Shown in pieces: positions 36,734 through 47,758 of a stretch of 64,000 nt of DNA. The stretch covers positions 124,001-188,000 of the forward strand of contig NZ_JBGCCT010000012.1 in the NCBI RefSeq assembly GCF_041260665.1, written 5' to 3'. Below the pieces are notes generated by a model, which was not told where the DNA came from, did no database searches, and saw nothing but the letters and a program-made list of their open reading frames with translations. This DNA comes from Catenulispora sp. GP43 (lineage in GTDB: Bacteria > Actinomycetota > Actinomycetes > Streptomycetales > Catenulisporaceae). Numbering within the stretch: position 1 is the stretch's first letter; every line of letters starts with the position of its first letter. The position numbers were made by a program, and so were the translations under genes.

Positions 36734-37585
36734 TCACCGCGCCCCGACCCACTGCGCCGTCATGCCCTGCACCGCGGACCCGTCGACGTCGGCCAGCTTG
36801 GTCCCGACGAACCCGCGGGCCCACTCGGAGGTCTGGGCCCGGAACGGCGGGTCCTCGGACTCCAGCACCTCCAGGACCGTCGCGGCGGCCTCAGCGGCGC
36901 TCTGCGCGTTGCCGAAGGACTGGCGCGCGCGGTCGATGTAGCTCTGCAGCGCCGGACCGTAGGGACCGGCGCCGGCCACCAGCGCCGGCACGTCCAGCCG
37001 CTGGCTGGCGACGAACTCGCTGGCCACCGCGCCGGGCTCGACCACCGTCACCCGCACCCCGACCGTCGCCGCGACCGGGGCCAGCGCCTCCATGAAGCCC
37101 TCGACGGCGAACTTCGCCGCGCAGTACGCCTCGTTGAACGGCTGCCCGACCACGCCGCCGACGCTGGTGACCGTGACCAGCCGCCCCTTCGACGCCCGCA
37201 GGTGCGGCATCGCCGCCTGGGTGACCTCCACCACGCCGAAGTAGTTGACCTCCATGGCCGCCCGGACCGGGTCCATCCCGGCGACCTCGATCGTCCCGAC
37301 CACGCCGGCCCCGGCGTTGTTGACCACCGCGTCGAGCCCGTCATGCGCGGCCGTCACACGCGCCACAGCGGACTGGATGCCGGCCGGGTCGGTGACGTCG
37401 AGGCGCTCGACGTGGATCCGTCCCGCGGCCCCGACCGCGCCGGCCTCGGCCAGCAGGTGGCCGGCCTTGCCCGGGTCGCGCATGGTGGCCACGACCTCCC
37501 AGCCGGCGCGCGCGGCGGCCACGGCCGCGGCCAGCCCGATGCCCGAGGAGGTGCCCGTGATCAGAACGGTCTTCGAGGCGGTCAT
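36734..37585 (-). CDS. Short-chain dehydrogenase/reductase
   Basis: A 283-residue classical SDR: TGTSSGIG cofactor loop, NNAGAG, catalytic Ser in VTVTSVGG and YxxxK as YCAAK. Arg at the end of the second strand (ATMRDPGKAG) suggests NADP(H). The substrate is unknown. It lies just upstream of hemW and is separated from the MFS gene by 211 nt. Confidence 0.9.
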   Translation of the reverse strand: MTASKTVLITGTSSGIGLAAAVAAARAGWEVVATMRDPGKAGHLLAEAGAVGAAGRIHVERLDVTDPAGIQSAVARVTAAHDGLDAVVNNAGAGVVGTIEVAGMDPVRAAMEVNYFGVVEVTQAAMPHLRASKGRLVTVTSVGGVVGQPFNEAYCAAKFAVEGFMEALAPVAATVGVRVTVVEPGAVASEFVASQRLDVPALVAGAGPYGPALQSYIDRARQSFGNAQSAAEAAATVLEVLESEDPPFRAQTSEWARGFVGTKLADVDGSAVQGMTAQWVGAR

Positions 37586-37669
37586 GCGGACTCCACATCT
37601 GAGGCGTTGTCGGCATCATCGCACCGGACGGCGGAGCTGTCCGCAAGCAGAGAGCGCCCGCTTGATCTA

Positions 37670-37796
37670 CCGGGGCGGGTCCATCGGCTCGATCTGCTCC
37701 GGCTCGATCGGCTCCGGCTCCGTCGGCTCCAGCAACTCCAGCGACTCCGTCAGTCCGGTCCGAGCGACCGCCCCGCCCTCAGCCTCAGCCTCAGCC
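37670..37796. repeat. Simple-sequence spacer between SDR and MFS genes
   Basis: The gap carries imperfect copies of GGCTC(C/G)(G/A)TC and a CCTCAG run repeated four times. No gene is supported here. Confidence 0.5.
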
Positions 37797-39119
37797 TCAG
37801 ACCGCCGACACCGCCGCAGACACCGCCGCCTGCCCAGCCGCCGCCTCCATCGCCACCGCGGCCTCCTTCGCGGCCAGCAGCGCCGGCGGCCGGATCCGCA
37901 CCGCCAGCGGCATCGCGCACCCGGCGGCCGCGAACACCGCCCCGATCACGAACCATCCGGCGGGCGCCCAGTCCACGCACGCCAGCGCGTAGATCCCCGG
38001 CGCCAGCGACATGGCGGCCCCGGTCACCATCGACAGCAGCCCCTGGTACTGGCCCTGAGCGTGCTCGGCGGCCAGCTCGTACCCGAGCTCGAACACCCCG
38101 GCCTGCTGCACGATCTCGCCGAGGGAGTGCACCGCGGCGGCGACCAGCAGCAGCACCACCGCCGCCCACGCCGGCACCCACCCGATCGACCCGAACAGCG
38201 CCGCGGCCCCGGCGAAGACCCATCCGGACCGGACCGTGGCCTTCACGCCCTTGGCGACCGTGTCCACGCCCCGGCTCATCCGCACCTGCAGCGTCGCCAC
38301 CAGCACCGTGTTGATCACCAGCACCGCGCCGACGGTCCAGCGCGGAGCGTGCCCCAGCTTGGCGATCCACAGCGGCGCGGCGAACAGCAGCACCTCGAAC
38401 TGCATGCTCATCAAGCCGATCAGCCCGGCGCAGGCAAGGAACCGCCGGTCCCCCAACGCGAGCCACCGGTTGGCCCCCGGCGGCACCGGCAGCGGATCCA
38501 TCCGCGGCACCCGCAACGCGATCAGCGCGGACACGACGAACGACACGGCGTTGAAACCGATCAGCCCGACGTACCAGGCGTGCGTGTCGAAGACCAGACC
38601 GAGTCCGCCGGCCACCCCGCCCAAGGCGATCCCGACGTTGGTCACCGAACGCAGATACGCCCGGAACACCGCCTTGTCCTCGCCCCCGAACCGCGCGATC
38701 ATCGCCCCGCGCGCGGCCCGGTTGCTGGAGGCGACCAGGTTCTCGACGACTGCCACCCCGAGAAACTGCCAGAAGCTGTGCACCATGGTGAACGCCAGCA
38801 TCACCACCCCGGCCAGCAGTCCGAGCACCACGCTCACCTCACGCGGCCCGCGCCGGTCCGCGAGGTGTCCGACCGGGACCCCGGCGACAAGCCCGACCAG
38901 CCCGGCGACGGTGAAGCCCAGGCCCACCTGCGAGGCCGGCAGGCCGACCGACCGCGTGAAGTACATGACCATGACGGTCATGTACATGCCGTTGCCGATC
39001 GTGTTGACGAACGTGGCGACGGCCATGGTCCGTTGAACCCGGTCCTGTGGCAGCAAACTCAAAACACCCTCCCCAGCGGCGATCTCCCCAACGCCTTGAC
39101 AGCCCGACCCTATCGTCAT
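37797..39119 (-). CDS. MFS transporter
   Basis: A 440-residue protein with ~12 membrane segments and the MFS loop motif GHLADRRGPREV between segments 2 and 3. The ATG at 39119 is preferred to the GTG at 39128. The C-terminus is Ala-rich. No substrate can be assigned; the family as drawn resembles drug-efflux types. Confidence 0.85.
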   Translation of the reverse strand: MTIGSGCQGVGEIAAGEGVLSLLPQDRVQRTMAVATFVNTIGNGMYMTVMVMYFTRSVGLPASQVGLGFTVAGLVGLVAGVPVGHLADRRGPREVSVVLGLLAGVVMLAFTMVHSFWQFLGVAVVENLVASSNRAARGAMIARFGGEDKAVFRAYLRSVTNVGIALGGVAGGLGLVFDTHAWYVGLIGFNAVSFVVSALIALRVPRMDPLPVPPGANRWLALGDRRFLACAGLIGLMSMQFEVLLFAAPLWIAKLGHAPRWTVGAVLVINTVLVATLQVRMSRGVDTVAKGVKATVRSGWVFAGAAALFGSIGWVPAWAAVVLLLVAAAVHSLGEIVQQAGVFELGYELAAEHAQGQYQGLLSMVTGAAMSLAPGIYALACVDWAPAGWFVIGAVFAAAGCAMPLAVRIRPPALLAAKEAAVAMEAAAGQAAVSAAVSAV

Positions 39120-39179
39120 GCCCCACACCCCGGAAAGACCATTACAGGCGCTGCACGATAGACTGTCGTCACATCACCA

Positions 39180-39207
39180 AGCCTCCCGGTTCCCCGGGAG
39201 GCTTTTT
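39180..39207 (+). terminator. Intrinsic terminator in the 5' region of the GNAT gene
   Basis: AGCCTCCCGG/CCGGGAGGCT, 10-bp stem, 4-nt loop, followed directly by TTTTT on the plus strand. No plus-strand gene ends before it: the upstream MFS gene is divergent. It lies 33 nt before the GNAT start, so it would end a short leader or small RNA. Confidence 0.85.
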
Positions 39208-39240
39208 CTGTTCCCTGATGTCCCTTTGTGGGAGGTTTCC

Positions 39241-39735
39241 GTGTCTGAACTGCTGATTCGCCGCGCCGACCCCGCCGATCCCGTCGACCGTGCGGCGCTG
39301 GAACGCATGTGGCTGATGTTCCGCCACGACATGTCGGAGTTCGCCGAGCAGCTGCCCAATCCGGACGGCTCGTTCCGGAGCGAGTGGCTGATGTCGGCTT
39401 TGGAGGACGAGAACTGGGCCGCGTACCTGGCGCTCGTCGGAGACCGCCCCGCGGGGTTCGCCTTCGTACGCGCCTTGGAGCAGCCGGCTCGTGTGCTGAA
39501 CAGCTTCTTCATCGCGCGCGGCGCTCGACGCAACGGGTACGGGACGCGGTTCGTCAAGCAGGTGCTCGCCGCGCATCCGGGGCCGTGGGAGATCGCATTC
39601 CAGGAGCGGAACGTGGAAGGCGCGCAGTTCTGGCGGCGCGTGGCCTCGGAGGTCGCCGGCGACGCGTGGCGTGAGGAGGTACGGCCGCCGATGACCGGCG
39701 GGACGGCGTCGAACGTGTGGGTCGTTATTCCGTAG
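39241..39735 (+). CDS. GNAT family N-acetyltransferase
   Basis: A 164-residue GNAT starting at a GTG with GGGAGG upstream. The acetyl-CoA loop is ARRNGYGTRF and the C-terminal part FQERNVEGAQFWRRV fits the fold. It is only 32 nt upstream of the RNA ligase gene and on the same strand, so it may be part of that operon. Its leader contains an intrinsic terminator. Confidence 0.85.
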   Translation: MSELLIRRADPADPVDRAALERMWLMFRHDMSEFAEQLPNPDGSFRSEWLMSALEDENWAAYLALVGDRPAGFAFVRALEQPARVLNSFFIARGARRNGYGTRFVKQVLAAHPGPWEIAFQERNVEGAQFWRRVASEVAGDAWREEVRPPMTGGTASNVWVVIP

Positions 39736-39767
39736 AGCCGCGCGGAATCGGTCCCTACAGTGGCGGA

Positions 39768-41483
39768 ATGCGAGTCCACTATCCCCGCACCCCTCATCTG
39801 CCCTGGTCGCCCGGCGCCACCGCAGACGACGTGCGTACCCGGGATCTGTCAGGGCTCGCAGGCCGCCGCGTCATCGTCACCGAGAAGATGGACGGGGAGA
39901 ACACCACCCTCTATGCCGACGGACTGCACGCGCGTTCCTTGGACTCCGCGCATCATCCGTCGCGCGCATGGGTGAAGGCGCTGCACGGCCGTATCGCCGC
40001 GCGGATCCCCGAAGGATGGCGGATTTCCGGTGAGAACCTGTTCGCTAAGCATTCGATCCCTTATGAGGACCTGGACGGGTACTTCTATGGGTTCTCTGTA
40101 TGGGACGGCGACCAGTGTCTGGACTGGATATCCACAGTGGCGTTCCTTCAGGGACTGGGGATTCCGACGCCGCGTGTGCTGTGGGCCGGCGACTTCGACG
40201 AGAAGCTGATCCAGCAGCAGCTGAAGCTGGATCTGAACCACCAAGAGGGCTACGTAGTGCGTCCCGCGGAGGGATTCGCTTATACGGAGTTCGCGGAGCG
40301 TGTCGCCAAGTGGGTCCGACCGTCTCATGTGCAGACCGACACACACTGGATGCACGCCGAAGTGGTGCCCAACAAGCTCGGGGCCAAGGCTCCGTTCTGG
40401 GCCGCGCGCAGCGGAGTCGATGTCGGTGCTGAGGAACTGGCTACCGCGCTTTCTCTAGAGCCGCCCAAGCACGACGACGTCGTGGCCGATGCCTACTCGC
40501 GTCTCGACGCCTCCGGCTGCCACGGCAACGCGCGGTTGGTCGGCTCCGTCGCCGCGCTTCTGCATCACCGACCGCGCGCCGCGCTCATGGCAGATCTCGC
40601 GGCGTCGCTGGAGATGCCGACGGTGCGGCGCATCGCGGACGTAGTCGGACTCGCTCGCCGTGTGCAGACGCCTATCGATGACGAGTATCGGCGTGCGGGG
40701 CTCACGCGTATGGCGTTCGGCACGGACCTGGCCACGCTTCATGCCGTTGCCGCCGCTACCGCCCCGGACACTGCTGCTGCGGAGAACGTCGCATGGTCGG
40801 TCTTGTTCTCCGACGATCTCGCGGTGCTTCCCGCGACGCTTCGTCTGGCCTGCCGCGAGGCCTTCGCCGAGCTTCCCCCGCGAGCCGCCGACCGCTGCTG
40901 GGGCGAAGCACGTCACCTGCTCGCCGAGGGGCGCATCGCCTCGGCCGAGGAGGCCACGGCGGCGACGTGGCGCTGGCGGGACGGAGCGTTCCCGAAGCTG
41001 CTGCACATGGTCGGCGTGTCCGGGAGCGGCAAGAGCTCGACGGCGAAGACCCTCGCGGGCCGCGCCGGCACGGAGCTCATCAGCCTCGACGACCTGCGCA
41101 CGGCGCGGGGATCGCGGGCGGATCAGTCGGCGAACCAGGAAGTGCTCAGCGAAGGCCTGCGGCTGCTCGACGACGCTTTGGCGCGGGGAGGCGACGTGGT
41201 CTGGGACGCGACGTCGCTGACCCGGCAGCAGCGGGGCTTGGTCGATGCGGTCGCGCGGCGCCGCAATGCGCTGATCGAGCATCAGGTGCATCTCGCTCCG
41301 GCATCGGTGCTGGAGGAGCGGAACGCGGAGCGTGCGCATCCTGTGCCCGGGAAGGTGCTGGCTGCCCAGCTGCGCCGTTTCGACCCGCCGTATCCCGGCG
41401 AGGCGCACCGCGCGGTCTACGCCGACACGGTCGGGGACGATGCGGCGTACGACGTTCTCGCGTACTCCGTCTGGGAGGGCTGA
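39768..41483 (+). CDS. RNA ligase fused to polynucleotide kinase
   Basis: A 571-residue two-enzyme protein. Residues ~1-225 are an ATP-dependent RNA ligase: motif I KMDGENT with the adenylated Lys, motif III-like WRISGENLFAKHSI, motif IV EGYVVRP and motif V AKWVRP. A helical region spans ~230-410. Residues ~420-571 are a P-loop kinase: Walker A GVSGSGKSS, SLDDLR, and DATSLTRQQR, as in Pnkp-type 5' kinases. The two activities would phosphorylate a 5'-OH end and seal it. TACAGT lies 6 nt before the ATG and there is no Shine-Dalgarno. The gene uses more A/T third positions than neighbours. It is followed 6 nt later by its partner. Confidence 0.9.
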   Translation: MRVHYPRTPHLPWSPGATADDVRTRDLSGLAGRRVIVTEKMDGENTTLYADGLHARSLDSAHHPSRAWVKALHGRIAARIPEGWRISGENLFAKHSIPYEDLDGYFYGFSVWDGDQCLDWISTVAFLQGLGIPTPRVLWAGDFDEKLIQQQLKLDLNHQEGYVVRPAEGFAYTEFAERVAKWVRPSHVQTDTHWMHAEVVPNKLGAKAPFWAARSGVDVGAEELATALSLEPPKHDDVVADAYSRLDASGCHGNARLVGSVAALLHHRPRAALMADLAASLEMPTVRRIADVVGLARRVQTPIDDEYRRAGLTRMAFGTDLATLHAVAAATAPDTAAAENVAWSVLFSDDLAVLPATLRLACREAFAELPPRAADRCWGEARHLLAEGRIASAEEATAATWRWRDGAFPKLLHMVGVSGSGKSSTAKTLAGRAGTELISLDDLRTARGSRADQSANQEVLSEGLRLLDDALARGGDVVWDATSLTRQQRGLVDAVARRRNALIEHQVHLAPASVLEERNAERAHPVPGKVLAAQLRRFDPPYPGEAHRAVYADTVGDDAAYDVLAYSVWEG

Positions 41484-41489
41484 GCGGCG

Positions 41490-44225
41490 ATGCGTACCAG
41501 TCAGGAGATCTACCACCGGGTGCGATGGGACGCGCGGTTCGACGCGTCGCGATTCGTGATGGGGCTGGAGCAGCGCGGGCGCGAGCCGAAGCGGGTACCG
41601 CTGCCCTCGTTCGATCCGCAGGGGGACATCCCGTGGCACCGGGTGCTGTTCTTCGAGGCTGACGGCCGGCTGGTGTGGGACCGGGCTTCGGGAGTGGACG
41701 CGTTGGACGCCTCCGGGGCGGGGCTGGCGCAGCGGACGCGGCTGCTGGCGGCCCCGTTCTTCGAGCCGCGGACGCCGCACGCTTTCGTGGACGGTCGCTG
41801 GCAACCGGCCGGCACTCTTTCATCCGCCGCCACGGCCGACACTGAACTGCGTGTCCTGACGTGGAACACGTTGTGGGACCGCTACGACGGAGCCCTGATC
41901 CGTACGGCCGAACGCCGTCCCATGCTGCTCGCGGCTTTGCGCGACGCGGAGGTGGACGTGATCGCGCTGCAAGAGGTCGAGCCGGCGCTGGTGAAGATGC
42001 TGCTGGCGCAGGACTGGGTCCGCGCGGAGTGGACGCTCGGCGGCGATCCGCGCTCGGCGGATGTCGCGGACAGCGGGCTGCTGGTGCTCAGCCGGCTGCC
42101 GGTGGTCGAGGCCGGGTGGCATGCGCTGGCTCGGTACAAGGCGGTCACGGCGGTGGTCGTGGAGACGGTCGCCGGCCCGGTCGTCGTCGCGAACACGCAT
42201 CTGAGCAGCGATCACTCCACCGACGGCGCCGGGCTGCGCGGTGAGCAGCTCGGGCAGCTGGCCGACGGGCTGCGGGACATCGACTCGGTACCCGTGGTTC
42301 TCGTCGGCGATTTCAACGACGACAGCGAGGCACCGGCCGCCCGCCTCGGCATGACCGATGCGTGGACGCGGGTGCATGGCGTGGCGGACGAGACCGCGAC
42401 ATTCGATCCGGTGGGGAATCCGCTGGCCGCGGTCTCGTCGCTGACCGGGCAGGCGAAGCGGTTGGACAGGGTGCTGCTGCTCGGCGCCGCGGCTTCGGAC
42501 GCGCGGCTGATCGGCGAGACGCCGAACGCCGAGGGGCTGTTCGTGTCCGACCACTATGGGATCACCGCGGTTGTCACTCCTGTTGCCTCGACGACGACCA
42601 CACCCACCGCCACCGCCATCGCCATCGCCACCACCTCACCAGCGATCGACGCGACGCCGACCGCACGAACCGCCGTCGCCTGGATCCCGCCGAACGCGAC
42701 GTGGGACTCGATCCAGGAGGTCCGGCAGCGGCTCGACCCCCAGGTTCTGCGCTGGCCCCCGCATGTCAATCTGCTGTTCGGTTTCATCGCCGAGTCGGAG
42801 TTCGACGCCGCGATCCCCTTGCTGAGCAAGGCCGCGGCGACCGTCGCCGCGTTCGAGACCGAGCTCGCCGAAGTCCGGCACTTCACTCATCGCGGCGACA
42901 GCACCCTGTGGCTGCATCCCACCGGGGATGCGTGGCAGAAACTGTATGCGGCGTTGCTCGAAGCGTTCCCCGCCTGCCGCGGTCGCGAGACGTTCACGCC
43001 GCACCTGACGATCGGCAAGGTCGCGGATCCGAGCCGGACGCCGGTGAAGATCGCGCCGATCGCCACCGAGGTCGGGGAACTGGCGGTGCTCTCGCGCCGT
43101 GCGGACGGGCCGATGAAGGTGCGCGCGGTCATCGAGCTGGGCAGCGGGGCGGTTCGCTGGACGGACGCCGAGGCCGGCGATCCAACTCTCCTGCGGGCTT
43201 CCGACCTCGACCGGCCCGCCGCGACCCTGACCAGCCGCATCACCGAGGCCCTGCCCGAAGCGGTCGTCCTCCTGGCCGGTTCCCGCCGCACCGGCACACA
43301 CCTCGCCGGCGCGGACGTCGACCTGGTCGCGGCCGTCCCCGGCACGCCGGACGTGGACGTGCTCGAACGGCGCGTGGCCGAGGCACTCGGCGAGGGGCAC
43401 CGGGTGCGCCAGCTGGTCGCCGCCCGCGTGCCCGGCCTGCGCATCGTCACCGCCCGCCTCAGCGCGGACCTGGTCCTGGCCCCGACCGGCGACATCCCGC
43501 CCGCCGAAGCGGTGGCACGGCGCACCGAACTCGGCGAGACCATCGCCGGCTCCCTGTCCGCGGTCTCCGACGCCGAGGCGCTCCTCGCCCTCCGTCCGGG
43601 CCCGCACGTCCGGCAGGTCAAGGCCTGGGCGCACGCCCGCGGCCTCGACGCCGCCCCGCTCGGCGGCCTCCCCGGCTTCGCCTGGGCGCTGATGGCGGCA
43701 CGCTGCCGCGACCTCACCGACTTCTTCGAGACCTGGGCCGCCCACACCTGGCACCTCCCGATCCCGACCCCCACCGCACCGATCCGCGACCTGACCCTGC
43801 ACCTCACCCCGTCGATGCGCGACCTGATCACCGAAGAGCTCTACGAAGCCTGGGAGACGGCCACGGCGAACCCCGATCCGCTCCCCGCCCTGCTGACGCC
43901 GCCCCCGATGCACCGCCGACACCGCCGCTGGGCCGTGGTCACCCTGACCGCGGACGGCATCGAGGCACGCGACGTCCTCGAAGGACGCGTCCGAGGCCGC
44001 CTGCGCAGCCTGCTGTCAGCCCTCGACGAGGCCGGCATCACCGGCACCCACACCTGGCCCCGCCCCTTCCACGCCACCCCCGCGGAGCTGCGCACCGCCA
44101 TCGGCCTGGGCCGCACACCGCCGACGCGCGAGGAGCTCGGCGCGATCGCCAAGCCGTGGCTGCGGGGGCTGGGCGGGGTGACGGTGGAGCTGGCCGCGAA
44201 CGGGGATGTGCCGACGCTGGGGTAG
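41490..44225 (+). CDS. Four-domain RNA-end repair protein: MJ1316 - EEP - 2H phosphoesterase - nucleotidyltransferase
   Basis: A 911-residue protein. Residues 1-95: MJ1316/DUF504 domain (HRVRWDARFD, IPWHRVLFF), predicted to recognise cyclic phosphate RNA ends. 119-365: EEP nuclease/phosphatase (WN126, E162 in ALQEVE, NTHLSS, GD274FND, S-D354-H355-YG). 366-395: Thr/Ala linker. ~396-555: 2H phosphoesterase with H425-V-N and H505-L-T. ~575-820: poly(A)-polymerase/CCA-type nucleotidyltransferase (GS598...D609-V-D611) with a helical substrate domain. The final ~90 residues (WAVVTLTADGIEARDV) are unassigned. With the ligase-kinase 6 nt upstream it forms a plausible RNA repair operon: remove or open 2',3' cyclic ends, tidy and extend them, then seal. 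Confidence 0.9.
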   Translation: MRTSQEIYHRVRWDARFDASRFVMGLEQRGREPKRVPLPSFDPQGDIPWHRVLFFEADGRLVWDRASGVDALDASGAGLAQRTRLLAAPFFEPRTPHAFVDGRWQPAGTLSSAATADTELRVLTWNTLWDRYDGALIRTAERRPMLLAALRDAEVDVIALQEVEPALVKMLLAQDWVRAEWTLGGDPRSADVADSGLLVLSRLPVVEAGWHALARYKAVTAVVVETVAGPVVVANTHLSSDHSTDGAGLRGEQLGQLADGLRDIDSVPVVLVGDFNDDSEAPAARLGMTDAWTRVHGVADETATFDPVGNPLAAVSSLTGQAKRLDRVLLLGAAASDARLIGETPNAEGLFVSDHYGITAVVTPVASTTTTPTATAIAIATTSPAIDATPTARTAVAWIPPNATWDSIQEVRQRLDPQVLRWPPHVNLLFGFIAESEFDAAIPLLSKAAATVAAFETELAEVRHFTHRGDSTLWLHPTGDAWQKLYAALLEAFPACRGRETFTPHLTIGKVADPSRTPVKIAPIATEVGELAVLSRRADGPMKVRAVIELGSGAVRWTDAEAGDPTLLRASDLDRPAATLTSRITEALPEAVVLLAGSRRTGTHLAGADVDLVAAVPGTPDVDVLERRVAEALGEGHRVRQLVAARVPGLRIVTARLSADLVLAPTGDIPPAEAVARRTELGETIAGSLSAVSDAEALLALRPGPHVRQVKAWAHARGLDAAPLGGLPGFAWALMAARCRDLTDFFETWAAHTWHLPIPTPTAPIRDLTLHLTPSMRDLITEELYEAWETATANPDPLPALLTPPPMHRRHRRWAVVTLTADGIEARDVLEGRVRGRLRSLLSALDEAGITGTHTWPRPFHATPAELRTAIGLGRTPPTREELGAIAKPWLRGLGGVTVELAANGDVPTLG

Positions 44226-44277
44226 AAGGCGCCCCTGCGGCCAGCGTTCAACAAACCACTACCGAAAACGCAGCAGC

Positions 44278-44862
44278 TCACAGCCCCGCAACTGAGCTGA
44301 CGAGTTCATCGATGTGGTCGGCGGGCATCCCCATGGCCTGACGGGCTCGCATCCGCTCGGTGGCGAGCAGTCGACCCTCCGGTTCCTCGTCCAGGTCGTC
44401 AGCGGTGATCTCGGCCAAGCCGCCGTACAGTGCGACCAGGCCGCGAGTCGCCCATGCTGCGGCTTCCCGGTGGTGGCCATGCATGTGGAGGGTCTCGGCG
44501 ACGAAGACGACCATGTCAAGGTCCTCCAGGCGCAGCTTGCGTGCCGCCTCGAGAACCGCCAGCGCCTCCTCGTCACGGTTCCGCACGAACAGGAATTCGG
44601 CGAAGAAGCCGTGCACGCCCCCTGCGACGAAGCCGCCATCGTCGATCGCCGCCCGGTACAGCTCCTCGGCGGTGGCATCGTCCCCAGCCATCGCGTAGTA
44701 CTCGGCGGCCTCGGTGTAGTTCTGCGCCCGCGATCGGGGATCCTCATCGCCGTCGATACGTAGTGCCTTCGCGAGTGCGAGGGTCTCTTCGGAGCTACGC
44801 GGCGGGAAGAGTCGGCCGCCGGAACCCGGCTGCGGGGTGCGGGGTGCTTTGCGACGCGCCAT
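44278..44862 (-). CDS. TPR-like hypothetical protein
   Basis: A 194-residue protein, predominantly helical, with at least two TPR-like pairs (AEYYAMAGDDATAEELYRAA, FVRNRDEEALAVLEAARKL). The N-terminal ~25 residues are basic and Pro-rich. It lies convergent to the RNA repair operon and downstream of the PhzF gene. It may be a protein-interaction adaptor; the partner is unknown. Confidence 0.75.
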   Translation of the reverse strand: MARRKAPRTPQPGSGGRLFPPRSSEETLALAKALRIDGDEDPRSRAQNYTEAAEYYAMAGDDATAEELYRAAIDDGGFVAGGVHGFFAEFLFVRNRDEEALAVLEAARKLRLEDLDMVVFVAETLHMHGHHREAAAWATRGLVALYGGLAEITADDLDEEPEGRLLATERMRARQAMGMPADHIDELVSSVAGL

Positions 44863-44896
44863 CGGCCCAGGATACTGCCGCCTCGGGATGGGGTGA

Positions 44897-44917
44897 CGCC
44901 CTCCCGCAAGGAGGGCG
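44897..44917 (-). terminator. Hairpin after the PhzF-like gene
   Basis: An 8-bp stem CGCCCTCC/GGAGGGCG with a 5-nt loop, 5 nt past the stop. Confidence 0.55.
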
Positions 44918-44921
44918 CGTC

Positions 44922-45629
44922 CTAAGCCGTCCCCCCGACCGTCACCGTCCGCATCCCGTCCCCCGCGACCCGCCCGCCGATCTCAGCCCATCCCTCGGTC
45001 TGCGCCGGCCGCGCCAGGATCTCCGATCCCCACCCCTGCCGGATCACCAGCGGCCTGCGCAGCGCGCCGACCTGCCGCATCGCCGCCGAGCCGGTGGCCT
45101 CGTCCTCGTCGACGCCGCTGTCCGCGGCGAACACCCGGGCCCGCATGACCCCGTTCGGCTCGTCCGTCCAGGCCCAGAACTGGTGGCGGCGGTACTCCGG
45201 GCCCGGCGGGACCGCCAGGGTCTCCACCGCGGCCTCGTCGGCGACCTCTACCAGGCCCCAGTCCGGGGCGTCGGCGATGCGGCCGCGGATCCAGGTGCGG
45301 CCGCCCTCCGCCCAGGTCGGGACCTCGGCGGCCTTCTGCGGGCGCAGGGTGGGGACCTCGCGGCCGGACAGCCGGGCCAGGAGCCAGGCGGTGCCGACCA
45401 GGGGGTGGCCGGCCAGCGGGAGCTCCGCGGCCGGGGTGAAGATGCGCAGCCGGGCGCTCTCGACGTCGTCGACGAACACCACCTCGCTGAACCGCAAGTC
45501 CGAGGCGAGCTTGCGGCCCGCGTCGGCGTCGAGATCCGCGGCGTCCAGGACGACGCCCAGGTTGTTGCCGAACAACCCGTGCGCATCGGTGAACACCCGG
45601 ACTATATGGACGTCGGCCATCACGCTCAT
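44922..45629 (-). CDS. PhzF family isomerase-like protein
   Basis: A 235-residue protein of the PhzF/DapF-fold. FTDAHGLFGNNLGVV, the catalytic Glu in RFSEVVFV, GHPLVGTAW and DEATGSA are retained. At 235 residues it is shorter than typical ~280. Family members isomerise or epimerise small acids; PhzF itself acts in phenazine synthesis but no phenazine genes are here. It follows lepA by 37 nt. Confidence 0.88.
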   Translation of the reverse strand: MSVMADVHIVRVFTDAHGLFGNNLGVVLDAADLDADAGRKLASDLRFSEVVFVDDVESARLRIFTPAAELPLAGHPLVGTAWLLARLSGREVPTLRPQKAAEVPTWAEGGRTWIRGRIADAPDWGLVEVADEAAVETLAVPPGPEYRRHQFWAWTDEPNGVMRARVFAADSGVDEDEATGSAAMRQVGALRRPLVIRQGWGSEILARPAQTEGWAEIGGRVAGDGMRTVTVGGTA

Positions 45630-45666
45630 TTGCCCAGGCTACAGCCCACGCCCGGCCGCGCGGCCC

Positions 45667-47520
<1,854 letters not shown>

Positions 47521-47758
47521 TCGGCGGGTCCAGTCTGTCCGGGGTACGACGTGATGGGGATGCGATCGTGGCTTATTACACTGCCACCTATCGTCCCATG
47601 ACCCACGGGGTTACCGGGAACGGGTAAACAGGGACGTCACCGGCCACGTGCCCGGTTTGGGTCCGCACACGGCCGCCTGCTAACCTGGTCCCTTGCGTGG
47701 CGCGTGCGTTGCCTCGCGCCCACCACCATCTCACTCACCAAAGTAGAGGCATCTTTCA

